From: Pseudomonas hunanensis
GTDB lineage: Bacteria; Pseudomonadota; Gammaproteobacteria; Pseudomonadales; Pseudomonadaceae
Direction: 5' to 3'
Assembly: GCF_013393325.1 (NCBI RefSeq)
Contig: NZ_QJRC01000095.1
Coordinates: forward strand, 620,001-684,000
Length of the DNA stretch: 64,000 bases
Position numbers and translations under genes: made by a program. Positions 8,824 through 16,931 of the stretch are shown here, piece by piece (positions within the stretch are counted from its first letter, which is position 1; each line of letters opens with the position of its first letter). The notes below the pieces were generated by a model. The model was given only the letters and a program-made list of their open reading frames with translations, was not told the origin of the DNA and ran no database searches.

Positions 8824-9099
8824 CTGGAGGCCTCACACTCTGATGGAGGGTTGAGTCACGAAGATTGCAGAGGCTCAGTAGAGCGGTGTCAACGGCGTTG
8901 ATTGTGCTCTGCACGACTGGATGCAAGCTTGATCCTTCCCAAACGTTCGCGAGCAAAGCTTAAGGGCGCCACAGGCGCCTGCGCCGGTTCTTTCGCGCAA
9001 CCCGTCGGCCTTGGCCAAAACCCAAGGAGTAAACACCCCGCTCCGCGACGTCCGAGTTGAACACAGACTTTCCTGTGTGACGACATGAGGTGAAAGATC

Positions 9100-9318
9100 A
9101 TGGCTAACAACCCAACCAATCGTGGCCATCAAGGTGGTACTGCTCAGAACAATCCTGGCAATTTTGCCAATGATCGCGAAAAAGCGTCGGAGGCAGGTCG
9201 CAAAGGCGGGCAGAGTTCAGGTGGCAATTTTGCCAACGACCGTGAGCGTGCTTCAGAGGCTGGCCGTAAAGGTGGCCAAAACAGCCACGGCGGCGGGCGC
9301 GGTAGCGAAAACCGCTAA
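9100..9318 (+). CDS. KGG-repeat stress-induced protein
   Basis: 72 aa, very hydrophilic and Gly/Asn/Arg-rich. It contains two near-perfect 19-residue repeats, GNFANDREKASEAGRKGGQ and GNFANDRERASEAGRKGGQ, each ending in the KGG motif (con-10/GsiB-like stress proteins). Such proteins are intrinsically disordered and accumulate in general stress or stationary phase; the molecular role is not settled. A ribosome binding site (GAGGTGAAAG) precedes ATG 9100, and a strong terminator follows. Confidence 0.88.
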   Translation: MANNPTNRGHQGGTAQNNPGNFANDREKASEAGRKGGQSSGGNFANDRERASEAGRKGGQNSHGGGRGSENR

Positions 9319-9331
9319 CTGGCGGTGATCA

Positions 9332-9364
9332 AGCGCCAGGGCAAGAGCTGCCCTGGCGCTTTTC
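9332..9364 (+). terminator. Rho-independent terminator after the KGG gene
   Basis: A perfect 12-bp stem (AGCGCCAGGGCA / TGCCCTGGCGCT) with a five-base loop is followed by TTTCT. It lies 14 bases past the KGG stop and also 14 bases from the end of the opposing antiporter gene, so it may act in both directions. Confidence 0.8.
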
Positions 9365-9377
9365 TACTGAACGGCCA

Positions 9378-10720
9378 TCAGGAAACCCTCTCCTTCCACG
9401 CTTCGTATCTGGCAAGAAGCGGCTGGACACTCAACCCATGCAGCAGAATGCTCAACGCCACCGCTGACAGCACCAGGTTGGTGCTCTGCGCGGCCAAAGT
9501 GGGAAGCAGCCCATGATTGAGGGCATAGAACAGGTAGTAGAAGCTGCCAATACCTCGGATACCAAACCACCCTAAAAGCCCGCGATGGCGAATATCCAGC
9601 ATTCCTCGAGCGGGGAACAGCAGGATGCTGATGGGGCGAATGACAAAAAACAAAGCACCGGCAACCAGCACTGCCTGCCAGTCCCAATGCTCAATGAGCA
9701 CTACCCCTAGCAGGGTCACCAGAAACACTTCCATTGCCCGTTCGATCAGGCTACCGAAAGCCAACATGTCACCCAACATGATCCCCGCTGCAACCTGCGA
9801 GTCGTCGAGCCCTTTCACATCGCCTTTGACGGCTAGCTCCGGCGCCACGTCCTGGTGACCTACCACAGGCTGTACCAGATGTTCAGCAGCCGGTTCTTCT
9901 GGGCTATTGGCGGTCTGAACCTCCGCCTGCCTTAAACCGAGGCCCGCAGCGAATACCGCGAGAAACCCATAGGACTGTATCGACTCGGCGCTCACGTATG
10001 CCAACGCAATCAGCGCAAGGGCCAGATAGTCATTGGGCGAGACGGTGCTGTCGTCGTTGCGCAGACGCAAGAACAGTGTGAGCTTGCCCAGGCCGCGCCC
10101 GTCCAGTAGCCAAGCAACAGGCCTGCGGTTACTGCCCACAGCATGTCCTTCAGCAGCCAGTCACTGAACCAGGCCTGGTCATTGTCCTGTTGCAGGAGCA
10201 GCCCGAGAATGACGAAGGGAAACGCCACGCCGTCGTTGAGCCCTGCCTCACCCGACAAGCTGAAACGCACAATATCATCGTCCTGGGCATCAACCACCTG
10301 CACCAAGGTTGCGAGCACGGGGTCAGTGGGTGCGAGGATCGCCCCGATCAGTAGCGAAATGCCCCACCCCAGGTTCAAGCCGTAATGCAGCACCAGCGTT
10401 ACCCCTGCGATGCAGATCAACATCACCGGCCCCGCCAGAAAAAAGGCGCTGCACCAACGGCGGTTGTGCAAGGGCAGGCGCAATTTCAAGCCACTAAAGA
10501 ACAGCGAAAACAACACCGCAACCTCTGTGAGGTGCTCCATCCACCCGCTCGACTGGCTCAAGTCCAGTTGAAGAATACCCAGCCCCGATGTACCCAGCCC
10601 GATACCCAGGGCAAGACACACTACAGACGAGGTCACAGGGATCCAGCGCAGGTAGGAGGATGAGAGTGCGAGCAGCAGCAAGACTGCGCCCAGCATGGCG
10701 AACCAGACGATGAAGGTCAT
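9378..10720 (-). pseudogene. Na+/H+ (cation/proton) antiporter, CPA1 type, interrupted by a frameshift
   Basis: Two overlapping reverse frames together encode one multi-pass antiporter. The N-terminal piece (from ATG 10720, MTFIVWFAMLG) holds six or seven membrane helices, including LIGAILAPTDPVLATLVQV and SLSGEAGLNDGVAFPFVILG, the conserved CPA1 motifs with the ion-binding Asp residues. The C-terminal piece carries the remaining helices (FFVIRPISILLF, GWFGIRGIGSFYYL). The join is between 10101 and 10100: adding one base after TGGAC gives the continuous YWTGRGLGKL. As sequenced the gene is broken; the missing base falls in a G run, so a sequence error is possible. It would export cations in exchange for protons. 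The neighbouring receiver protein is upstream in the same direction. Confidence 0.82.
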
Positions 10721-10862
10721 TTCCGCAGACGCCCAGGGAAAGTTTCCGAGTATTTTTTGACTTTTCGGCACGCCACGTCGTTCCGCTGCGCTTGGTGGGT
10801 TCAGCCAATACCTGAGGTAAACGTAAAAAAGATTTTCAGCGCTCCGCTGCGGTCAAACTGCG

Positions 10863-11297
10863 CTAGAGACCTTGCTGGTCGAGCGGCGGGAGAGTTGAAG
10901 GTACATTTGCAGGGGGAAGCGCCTGGACAATAGCTTGAGCGAGCTCGTCTATCGACCACGGTTTGAAGAGGTAGGTAACGGGAGGTGTGACCTGAGAAGC
11001 ATCAAGCTGGTGGCCAGAGGTCAGAATGGCGGGTAGTCCAGACCACCTTTCGTGGGCCATGGAGATGAACTCCATACCTTTGATGCTTCCCGGAACACCA
11101 TGGTCGACAACGATCAACGAGCAGCCGCTCTTGAGTCCCATCAAATGAATCAAGGCATCTTCTGAGTTATCGAACCCATCGCAGATGGCGCCCAACTCGA
11201 TCAGGATGTCCACCAGGAGGGTCTGTAGCGTTGGATCGTCCTCTACTACAATTACCGTCTTACCTGACAACGACAAACCCTCGATGCCGAGCTTCAT
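10863..11297 (-). CDS. Single-domain response regulator (receiver)
   Basis: 144 aa from ATG 11297, chosen for the GGAG six bases upstream; an ATG at 11309 adds four residues. It is a stand-alone CheY-like receiver: acidic pocket in VIVVEDDPTL, phospho-acceptor Asp in SLIVVDHGVPG, switch Ser/Thr in AILTSGH, and the conserved Lys in LFKPWSIDEL. No output domain. Stand-alone receivers often work in phosphorelays; the hybrid CheB/CheR kinases in this window are possible partners, but that is inference only. Confidence 0.88.
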   Translation of the reverse strand: MKLGIEGLSLSGKTVIVVEDDPTLQTLLVDILIELGAICDGFDNSEDALIHLMGLKSGCSLIVVDHGVPGSIKGMEFISMAHERWSGLPAILTSGHQLDASQVTPPVTYLFKPWSIDELAQAIVQALPPANVPSTLPPLDQQGL

Positions 11298-11379
11298 CAC
11301 CTTCTCCATCCCATGGTTGGATTTTCGAGTATTTCACTCATCCGCACATGCGTCGATGAGGGCTAAAGGCCACCCATGC

Positions 11380-11814
11380 TCAATGGCCTTCCAACTTCTT
11401 CAATTGGGCCAAGCCTTCACGCATGAAAATCTCCACGGTCTTTGGCCCTACGCCCTCGAAACTCAGTAGCCAGCGCTTGAATCCCTCAGCATTTGATCCT
11501 TGCTGCATTACCTCAAGTTGAGCAGCCAGTTCCACTTCTACCTTGTTGCCACGATCATGCAGTCGTCGGGCAGTGGATTCATCATAGCGCCCATAGCCAG
11601 CCTGACCGAGGAGTCTGACCAGTGCCGAATGAGAAGTCTGGGCAAGCTTAAGCGGCGTATCCAGACCCTCCTGATCAACAAGAACCCGGTACGCCTCCAC
11701 TGCTACGGTGGATCGGATGCGCTTGCCCATGAGAAAGCTGGCCAGCAACCATCTGAACACGCCAAGGGCATCCGTGACCTCAATGCCGAGGTCACAGGCG
11801 GTTATAGTCTTCAA
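11380..11814 (-). CDS. Helix-hairpin-helix (HhH) DNA-binding protein, endonuclease III-like
   Basis: 144 aa, mostly helical. Near the C terminus is LLSFEGVGPKTVEIFMRE, a helix-hairpin-helix with the GVG hairpin used by DNA glycosylases and related proteins for non-specific DNA backbone contact. No catalytic Lys/Asp pair or Fe-S cysteine cluster follows, so it is not a complete endonuclease III. The start is uncertain: TTG at 11814 (an in-frame stop lies two codons upstream) or ATG at 11730 (MGKRIRSTV); the extra N-terminal helix (LGIEVTDALGVFRWLLASFL) looks like part of the fold, which favours the TTG. Confidence 0.7.
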   Translation of the reverse strand: MKTITACDLGIEVTDALGVFRWLLASFLMGKRIRSTVAVEAYRVLVDQEGLDTPLKLAQTSHSALVRLLGQAGYGRYDESTARRLHDRGNKVEVELAAQLEVMQQGSNAEGFKRWLLSFEGVGPKTVEIFMREGLAQLKKLEGH

Positions 11815-11843
11815 CCTTTACTACGACGCGAGTCAGCAGATCG

Positions 11844-12002
11844 CTAAATGGATTCGCCATCATTCTGGATGTCTTCCTCTGCCTCTGCTGCCTCCGTGGC
11901 ATCCGCGTCATTCAAAGGTGGCGACGTGGGCTTTTGGGGATCATTGATGAAGGGCACATCGCTGGGCCCTTTTTCTTCGGAGCCTTCGGTTTTCGGCTGC
12001 AT
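11844..12002 (-). CDS. Small acidic protein, 52 aa
   Basis: A short ORF with a GAGG ribosome binding site upstream of ATG 12002. The product, MQPKTEGSEEKGPSDVPFIN followed by DPQKPTSPPLNDADATEAAE and an acidic tail, is rich in Glu, Asp and Pro and is likely disordered. Its stop lies 29 bases upstream of the HhH gene in the same direction, so the two are probably one transcript. No homologous motif recognised; called on codon usage, ribosome binding site and fit between neighbours. Confidence 0.65.
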   Translation of the reverse strand: MQPKTEGSEEKGPSDVPFINDPQKPTSPPLNDADATEAAEAEEDIQNDGESI

Positions 12003-12040
12003 GGCAATACCTCAAAGCAGATGGATCGGGGCGCGGGGCT

Positions 12041-12334
12041 TCAAGTACCCGCAGCAACGCCCGAGAACTTTTTGACGTCGATAGGTTGCGCTACGAATTC
12101 CGGGCCATCGCCGGCGAGCCGCCACTTCACATTGGCGATGCCGTAGCGCTCGGCCATCGGTCGACTGACCAGCTTGATTTTCTGCTGACTCAATCTCGGG
12201 ATGATGCCAACGCCGGCATCGCAGCTGGCCCAGTGCCAAGCCACGGCGTTGTCCATTTTTTCCAGGCGGATGATGAACGTCCGATGCTTACCGTGCAGGT
12301 CATACTCGATTACGTACAATTGAAGTGATGGCAC
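12041..12334 (-). CDS. Small conserved Pseudomonas protein (DUF6555-like)
   Basis: 97 aa: MPSLQLYVIEYDLHGKHRTF, then FIIRLEKMDNAVAWHWASCD and RPMAERYGIANVKWR. This pattern resembles a small family of soluble Pseudomonas proteins (I believe DUF6555), known to me only as uncharacterised. The Trp/Cys-containing WHWASCDAGVG segment is likely the conserved core. It lies upstream of the 52-aa protein in the same direction. Confidence 0.72.
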   Translation of the reverse strand: MPSLQLYVIEYDLHGKHRTFIIRLEKMDNAVAWHWASCDAGVGIIPRLSQQKIKLVSRPMAERYGIANVKWRLAGDGPEFVAQPIDVKKFSGVAAGT

Positions 12335-12433
12335 AAGATCCGCTCCTTGGTTGATACGCTATTGAGCGATTCCTGGAAGAGATAATTCCATCGGATTGGC
12401 AGGATGATCTGCAGCCAACCCATGCCCGAGCAG

Positions 12434-12958
12434 TCAGGCGAGTTGGATGTACACCGAGTAGCTACCCAGGAGCACCCAGAACACTAGAAAGATCCACGGT
12501 GTGCGCAGCGAAAACAGCAGTGATTTGCGATGACCTGCACGCGATGTCTCAGCCTCACAAAACAACGGCGACTCGTCGTAGGCCAACCCCATCAACGGCT
12601 CGCTGCGCAGCAGGTGACTTTGCTTGAGCTGCCAGTGATCGATGATGTTGTATGCCGCCCGGATGCCAGGCCAAGCGTTGAGTGAGCTCAGTACCCCGAG
12701 CAAGGCGAGGAACGCCGGTACGATCAGGGTGAACATCTCGCCCCATCCTTGATTCAGATTTCCCATTGAGGAGACGAAGGCGATGACCAGAAATGACTGC
12801 GCCGCCAGGTAGGCATCGGTGCGGTTGGCCAGGATGCTGGTTTCGTACTGGATTTCACGCCGGTAAAAATCCAGACGCTCCTTGGGAGAGCCAAACATCC
12901 TGGCATTGTGCTCGCTGATCTCGTGTTCGGGGGTCGCTGGGGTAATGATTCGAGGCAC
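12434..12958 (-). CDS. Membrane protein of unknown function
   Basis: 174 aa. A charged N-terminal segment (SPKERLDFYRREIQYETSIL) leads into hydrophobic helices at about 54-70, 77-95 and 148-170, the last near the C terminus (FLVFWVLLGSYSVYIQL). The layout, an amphipathic N-terminal helix, a helical pair, a soluble loop and a final helix, suits an inner-membrane protein; I do not recognise the family. It reads away from the SDR gene at 13155, so the ~200 bases between them hold divergent promoters. Confidence 0.72.
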   Translation of the reverse strand: MPRIITPATPEHEISEHNARMFGSPKERLDFYRREIQYETSILANRTDAYLAAQSFLVIAFVSSMGNLNQGWGEMFTLIVPAFLALLGVLSSLNAWPGIRAAYNIIDHWQLKQSHLLRSEPLMGLAYDESPLFCEAETSRAGHRKSLLFSLRTPWIFLVFWVLLGSYSVYIQLA

Positions 12959-13154
12959 TCGCTACTCCGGGAGTTGGGCCCCGAGCGACGACATGAGCCT
13001 GGAGCTGAGTCCGGTAGAACAGGCGATGGGGCATGGAATTCAGCTGGATTGATATCCCGCACCGCTCGTCGTACCAACTGCAGATTGAAATCAACACGAG
13101 GTGGCCAGGCCTTTCGAATCGGTATGAACGTTCTCAACTGCAGGAGCTTCTACC

Positions 13155-14012
13155 ATGCGCGACTTCCCTACCCCGCCCTTCCCTTCGCAACCTCAAAATG
13201 TACCAGGCTCACAGCGCAAGATGGAGCCCTATCCGGATTGTGGTGAGCAGTCGTATACCGGCCACAATCGACTCGAAGGCAAGATTGCACTTATCACCGG
13301 AGCAGACAGCGGTATCGGGCGGGCAGTCGCGATTGCCTATGCCCGCGAAGGGGCCGACGTCGCCATCGCTTATCTGAATGAGCATGAAGATGCGCAAGAA
13401 ACCGCGCGCTGGGTTGAGTCTGCAGGCCGTCAATGCCTGTTGTTGCCCGGAGACCTGGCGCAGAAACAGCACTGCTACGACATCGTCGAAAAAACCGTTA
13501 GCCAGTTCGGGCGTATCGACATCCTGGTCAACAACGCGGCGTTCCAGATGTCCCACGAGACCCTGGAAGAAATCGACGATGACGAATGGGTGAAGACGTT
13601 CGATACCAACATCACCGCGATCTTCAGGATTTGCCAGGCAGCACTGCCTTCCATGCCCAAGGGCAGTTCGATCATCAATACCAGCTCGGTCAATTCCGAC
13701 GATCCATCCCCCAGCCTGCTGGCCTATGCCACGACCAAAGGGGCCATTGCCAACTTCACTGCTGGCCTGGCTCAGTTGCTAGGCAAGAAAGGCATCAGGG
13801 TCAACAGCGTCGCGCCAGGCCCGATCTGGACGCCTTTGATTCCGGCAACCATGCCGGACGAGGCCGTCAAGAACTTTGGTTCCAGCTACCCGATGGGGCG
13901 CCCGGGGCAACCGGTCGAGGTCGCGCCAATCTATGTGCTGCTGGGCTCCGACGAAGCCAGTTACATCAGTGGCTCACGTTACGCAGTGACTGGCGGCAAA
14001 CCGATCCTTTAG
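13155..14012 (+). CDS. SDR family oxidoreductase
   Basis: 285 aa. Classical short-chain dehydrogenase with an extended N terminus typical of the YhdF/YdaD-like stress group. NAD(P) loop: LITGADSGIGRAVA (Gly-rich TGxxxGIG); NNAAFQM; catalytic Ser in INTSSVNS, Tyr and Lys in LAYATTKGAIANF (YxxxK); and VNSVAPGPIWTPL. Soluble, probably tetrameric; substrate unknown. The ATG at 13155 follows CAGGAGC. A strong terminator follows the stop. General-stress SDRs of this group commonly sit with small hydrophilic proteins, as here. Confidence 0.9.
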   Translation: MRDFPTPPFPSQPQNVPGSQRKMEPYPDCGEQSYTGHNRLEGKIALITGADSGIGRAVAIAYAREGADVAIAYLNEHEDAQETARWVESAGRQCLLLPGDLAQKQHCYDIVEKTVSQFGRIDILVNNAAFQMSHETLEEIDDDEWVKTFDTNITAIFRICQAALPSMPKGSSIINTSSVNSDDPSPSLLAYATTKGAIANFTAGLAQLLGKKGIRVNSVAPGPIWTPLIPATMPDEAVKNFGSSYPMGRPGQPVEVAPIYVLLGSDEASYISGSRYAVTGGKPIL

Positions 14013-14019
14013 CGAAAAG

Positions 14020-14049
14020 AGGCTCGCCTTGATGGCGAGCCTCCTTTTT
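14020..14049 (+). terminator. Rho-independent terminator after the SDR gene
   Basis: Stem AGGCTCGCC / GGCGAGCCT with loop TTGAT, followed by CCTTTTT. It starts eight bases past the SDR stop and ends 11 bases before the stop of the opposing small gene, so it separates convergent transcripts. Confidence 0.85.
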
Positions 14050-14060
14050 GGGTGGCGGTT

Positions 14061-14222
14061 TCAGCGTTTGTGCTGATCGTGATCACGAGCCGTTTTCTGC
14101 GCTGTCGAGTCATGGGCTGTACCGGTGGATCCATCCGGACGATGAGCATCGTTGTCTCGCTCCTCCTCCCCATGCGGCCTCGTCTGCGCCGCTGGCTTTT
14201 GCGTCTGGGTCTCTTTTTTCAT
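14061..14222 (-). CDS. Small hydrophilic protein, 53 aa
   Basis: A short reverse ORF with a very good ribosome binding site (GGGAGGAAAAAGC) before ATG 14222. The product starts MKKETQTQKPAAQTRPHGEE and continues with Asp/His/Arg-rich sequence to HDQHKR. It is likely disordered, without motif. Its stop is just beyond the SDR terminator. Called on ribosome binding site, start codon and position; function unknown. Confidence 0.6.
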   Translation of the reverse strand: MKKETQTQKPAAQTRPHGEEERDNDAHRPDGSTGTAHDSTAQKTARDHDQHKR

Positions 14223-14374
14223 GCTTTTTCCTCCCTTCGCATTTAAACAAAGGAAGCCAATCTACGGGACAAAGTTCAGGTCAGTGTCACTTCAGGAGAT
14301 GGGCGGGCAACAGGGGCGATGAACCAATTACCTCAGGACCGCGTCCACTGCAAAACAAGCGAATAGACTCTGAA

Positions 14375-14878
14375 ATGGAAAACGACCCTGTACTGGCCGC
14401 CCTCGGCTATCTCAAAAACAACAAATTGATTTTGACCACAGCGGAATCGTGCACTGCGGGCTGCCTTGTGGCTTTGTTGGCGGCCGTACCTGGTACAGGA
14501 GAGGTGCTGGAAAGCGGCTACGTCGTCTACTCACCTGGCGCCAAGAAACGCCTGCTGAGGGTCAGCCCCGAAACCATCGAACGATACGGCCTGACCAGCG
14601 AAGCAGTAGCCTGGGAAATGGCCTTGGGCGCCTTGAGAGACAGCGATGCGAATGTGGTGATCGCCACCACCGGGGTAGCCGGGCCGGCGCCCGAATCCGG
14701 GATACCACCGGGGACGATGTGCTTTGCCTGGGCTTTCGCCGGCGAGCCAATAGCCGTTTTCACGCGCACTCAGCGTTTCTTCGGCGAGCGGTCTGAAGTC
14801 ATGCGCCAAGGCGCCCTGTTCGGATTGGCCCGGCTCTCCCACTATCACCAGCGCTGGTTACGCGGTGAGCGCGCCTGA
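14375..14878 (+). CDS. CinA C-terminal domain protein (PncC-like nicotinamide-nucleotide amidohydrolase)
   Basis: 167 aa from ATG 14375 (MENDPVLAALGYL); the frame is open further upstream but the family starts here. Diagnostic motifs: LTTAESCTAGCLVALL near residue 21, GYVVYSPGAKKRLL, and IATTGVAGPAPESGIPPGT. The family (CinA_C/PncC) deamidates nicotinamide mononucleotide to nicotinate mononucleotide in NAD salvage. It is the short stand-alone form, and the genome's main copy, usually near recA, is outside this window. The next gene starts 10 bases after its stop, so the three genes to 15848 probably form an operon. Confidence 0.85.
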   Translation: MENDPVLAALGYLKNNKLILTTAESCTAGCLVALLAAVPGTGEVLESGYVVYSPGAKKRLLRVSPETIERYGLTSEAVAWEMALGALRDSDANVVIATTGVAGPAPESGIPPGTMCFAWAFAGEPIAVFTRTQRFFGERSEVMRQGALFGLARLSHYHQRWLRGERA

Positions 14879-14888
14879 GGGGGTGGTC

Positions 14889-15395
14889 ATGTCGGAAGAT
14901 GAACTGATATCCAGGCATCAACCTGTTCAAGAAGACATGCCGATGCAGCAGCGCGTCTGGCGCTTTGAGCGCGTGGGGTGGTACGTGCTCGTGGCCATCG
15001 TATTGCTTGCCTTGGCAGGCCTGTTCGGTAATGGCCCGTTGAGCGATGCCCAGGTGGTAAGCCAGGATGGCCGGGTACGGGTCGAGTACCAGCGCCTCAG
15101 CCGAAGCGGCACGACAGACAGTCTTTTCATCACGGTTCAGGGCATCCCTGGTCAGCCGGTGGAGGTGCAACTCGAGGGATCATTGCTCCGTGACGCCAGT
15201 ATCGAGACGTTACAACCGGAGCCACAACGGTCGCTGTCGCACGGCCAGGCCATGCTGTTCCAGTTGGGTACCAGGCAAGATGGCGTGGCCACCTTGTACC
15301 TGACCCTTCGAAGTGAGCACGTAGGCACTCTGGAGGGCAACGTCAGGGCTGGCCCTGAAAGCGCCGTTCACTTCTCCACATTCCTTTACCCCTAG
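14889..15395 (+). CDS. Membrane-anchored hypothetical protein
   Basis: 168 aa from ATG 14889, preceded by GAGGGGG; the frame begins slightly upstream inside the CinA-like gene. One membrane helix at about 33-52 (VGWYVLVAIVLLALAGLFG) follows a short cytoplasmic N terminus, and the remaining ~115 residues look like a periplasmic beta-sandwich (GRVRVEYQRLSRSGTTDSLF, GVATLYLTLRSEHVGTLEG). Family not recognised. It lies in a tight run with the DUF421 protein downstream (9 bases), suggesting a joint role at the inner membrane. Confidence 0.75.
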   Translation: MSEDELISRHQPVQEDMPMQQRVWRFERVGWYVLVAIVLLALAGLFGNGPLSDAQVVSQDGRVRVEYQRLSRSGTTDSLFITVQGIPGQPVEVQLEGSLLRDASIETLQPEPQRSLSHGQAMLFQLGTRQDGVATLYLTLRSEHVGTLEGNVRAGPESAVHFSTFLYP

Positions 15396-15404
15396 GAGTG
15401 CGTC

Positions 15405-15848
15405 ATGGATTCGATCCTCCGCGCAGCCGGGATGTACGTTGCCCTCATGCTGCTGTTTCGCGTAGCCGGGCGGCGCTCGCTGGCTGATTTGACGACCTTC
15501 GACTTCGTGTTGTTGCTGATCATCGGAGAAGCCACCCAGCAAGCGCTTCTGGGCGACGATTTTTCATTCACCAATGCCATGCTGGTAATTACCACGCTGA
15601 TCGTTCTGGACGTCGGCCTTTCGCTCGCGAAGCTCAACTCCAAGTCTTTGGCCAGGTTTCTGGATGGGCACGCTACCCTGGTTGTCGAGAATGGGCGCTT
15701 TCTGCATCGCCGCATGCGTCGGGCACGCCTCACGGAGGACGATATCCTTGAGTCAGCGCGGGACAGCCAGGGCATTGAGCACATTGAGCAGGTCAAGTTC
15801 GCCATCGTCGAACGCAATGGAAAGATTTCGATCATTCCTGCCGAATGA
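15405..15848 (+). CDS. DUF421 (YetF-type) membrane protein
   Basis: 147 aa. Three N-terminal membrane helices (MDSILRAAGMYVALMLLFRV; FDFVLLLIIGEATQQALLG; NAMLVITTLIVLDVGLSLAK) are followed by the small cytoplasmic alpha/beta domain of the DUF421 family (RFLDGHATLVVENGRFLHRR, LTEDDILESAR, IEQVKFAIVERNGKISIIP). The family is widespread and linked to stress and sporulation in Bacillus; its biochemical role is unknown. Length is on the short side but all family parts are present. Third gene of the 14375-15848 run. Confidence 0.85.
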   Translation: MDSILRAAGMYVALMLLFRVAGRRSLADLTTFDFVLLLIIGEATQQALLGDDFSFTNAMLVITTLIVLDVGLSLAKLNSKSLARFLDGHATLVVENGRFLHRRMRRARLTEDDILESARDSQGIEHIEQVKFAIVERNGKISIIPAE

Positions 15849-15991
15849 GGCCTGGGGGCAACAGTAAAGCAACGACTACCGCCTCGCACACACACGCGAT
15901 GATGCCAGCCATCGTAAGCATTGAACCGTGTCACTCCGTGCGTACTCAACCACGAGCAAGTGCTAGCTGATTCCGTGATGAGGTAACGCCA

Positions 15992-16456
15992 ATGAACGCT
16001 ATCGACTTACTGATCCAAGACCACAAGCTGGTGAAAAAGCTGCTCGAAGAGCTGTCGACCACTACGGAGCGAGCGGTAAAGAAACGGGCTGAGTTACTCC
16101 ACAAAATTGAGCAGGAGCTACAGATTCACACCGCGCTCGAAGAAGAAATTCTCTATCCGGCCATCAAGGAAGCGGGTGGCAAGGAAGAAGCGAAGATGTA
16201 CTACGAGGCCAAGGAAGAACACCGGACTGTCGACGCCCTCGTCCTGCCCGACCTTATGCATACCGAAACCGGCACCGTCGAATTCGCCGGGCGGGTCAAG
16301 GTCATGAAAGAGTTGTTGGAGCATCACATCGAGGAAGAAGAAGGCGATCTCTTCCCCACCGCGAAGAAACTGCTCAGCAAGGACACCCTCGAGGAGCTTG
16401 GGCAAACCATGGAAATGCAGAAAAAGATCCTCAAGGGCGAGCAGCGAGCGACTTAA
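15992..16456 (+). CDS. Hemerythrin-domain protein
   Basis: 154 aa, all helical. HHE-type metal ligands are visible: LIQDHKLVKKLL near residue 10, HTALEEEILYPAIKE, the AKEEHRTVDAL helix, and LLEHHIEEEEGDLFPTAK, matching the His/Glu/Asp set that binds a di-iron centre. Hemerythrin-like proteins bind oxygen, NO or iron; in Pseudomonas small HHE proteins are often stress-associated. The start ATG 15992 follows a GAGG element. A 12-bp perfect hairpin follows the stop. Confidence 0.88.
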   Translation: MNAIDLLIQDHKLVKKLLEELSTTTERAVKKRAELLHKIEQELQIHTALEEEILYPAIKEAGGKEEAKMYYEAKEEHRTVDALVLPDLMHTETGTVEFAGRVKVMKELLEHHIEEEEGDLFPTAKKLLSKDTLEELGQTMEMQKKILKGEQRAT

Positions 16457-16465
16457 GCAAGTGAG

Positions 16466-16496
16466 CACCTGCCAGCGCCCTGAACGCTGGCAGGTG
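16466..16496 (+). terminator. Hairpin after the hemerythrin gene
   Basis: Perfect 12-bp stem CACCTGCCAGCG / CGCTGGCAGGTG with a seven-base loop, starting 10 bases after the hemerythrin stop. There is no T run, so termination strength is uncertain. Confidence 0.55.
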
Positions 16497-16534
16497 ATCA
16501 GCTTCAGATTCCCCATCATCAGTTGGAAGGTTTC

Positions 16535-16783
16535 ATGGAATATTGGATTGGGTTACTTGAATGGCCTGCCATGGTGATGACCGTGGTGGCAGCCTGGTGC
16601 ATCGGTTCGGGCCGTCCGGGCAGAAGGAAGACAGGATTCTGCTGTTTCATCGCAAGCAACGTGCTGTGGGCCGTGTGGGGCTGGCAAGCACATGCCTGGG
16701 CACTGATAATCCTGCAGTTCTGCCTCTGCGCGATGAATTTGCGGGGGTGGCGGAAGAACACGCAACTGGAAATTGCCGGGTGA
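16535..16783 (+). CDS. Small inner-membrane protein, 82 aa
   Basis: Start ATG 16535 (MEYWIGLLEW), chosen because TTGGAAGG lies just upstream; an ATG at 16523 is in frame. Three membrane helices with short loops (EWPAMVMTVVAAWCIG; TGFCCFIASNVLWAVWGW; WALIILQFCLCAMNLRG). The spacing of Trp residues and of NVLWAVWGW resembles small PnuC/YgjV-like membrane proteins, but this is a weak resemblance. Function unknown. Confidence 0.68.
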   Translation: MEYWIGLLEWPAMVMTVVAAWCIGSGRPGRRKTGFCCFIASNVLWAVWGWQAHAWALIILQFCLCAMNLRGWRKNTQLEIAG

Positions 16784-16931
16784 TAACGCTCTGACAAGCA
16801 GGTGGCCCAGCGATGCTGCCCGTATTCGTCTATCTACGGCGCCTTTCGCCCACCACCGGTCGTCAGTTCCATCGACCTCCATGCCAGCTCACCGGTCAAC
16901 CCTGGGAGACTTCGACCGCGACGGTGAATCA

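Noticed and set aside
10494..10808. Reverse ORF beside the antiporter N terminus
   Set aside because: It is in another frame over the membrane helices of the antiporter and does not look like a protein.
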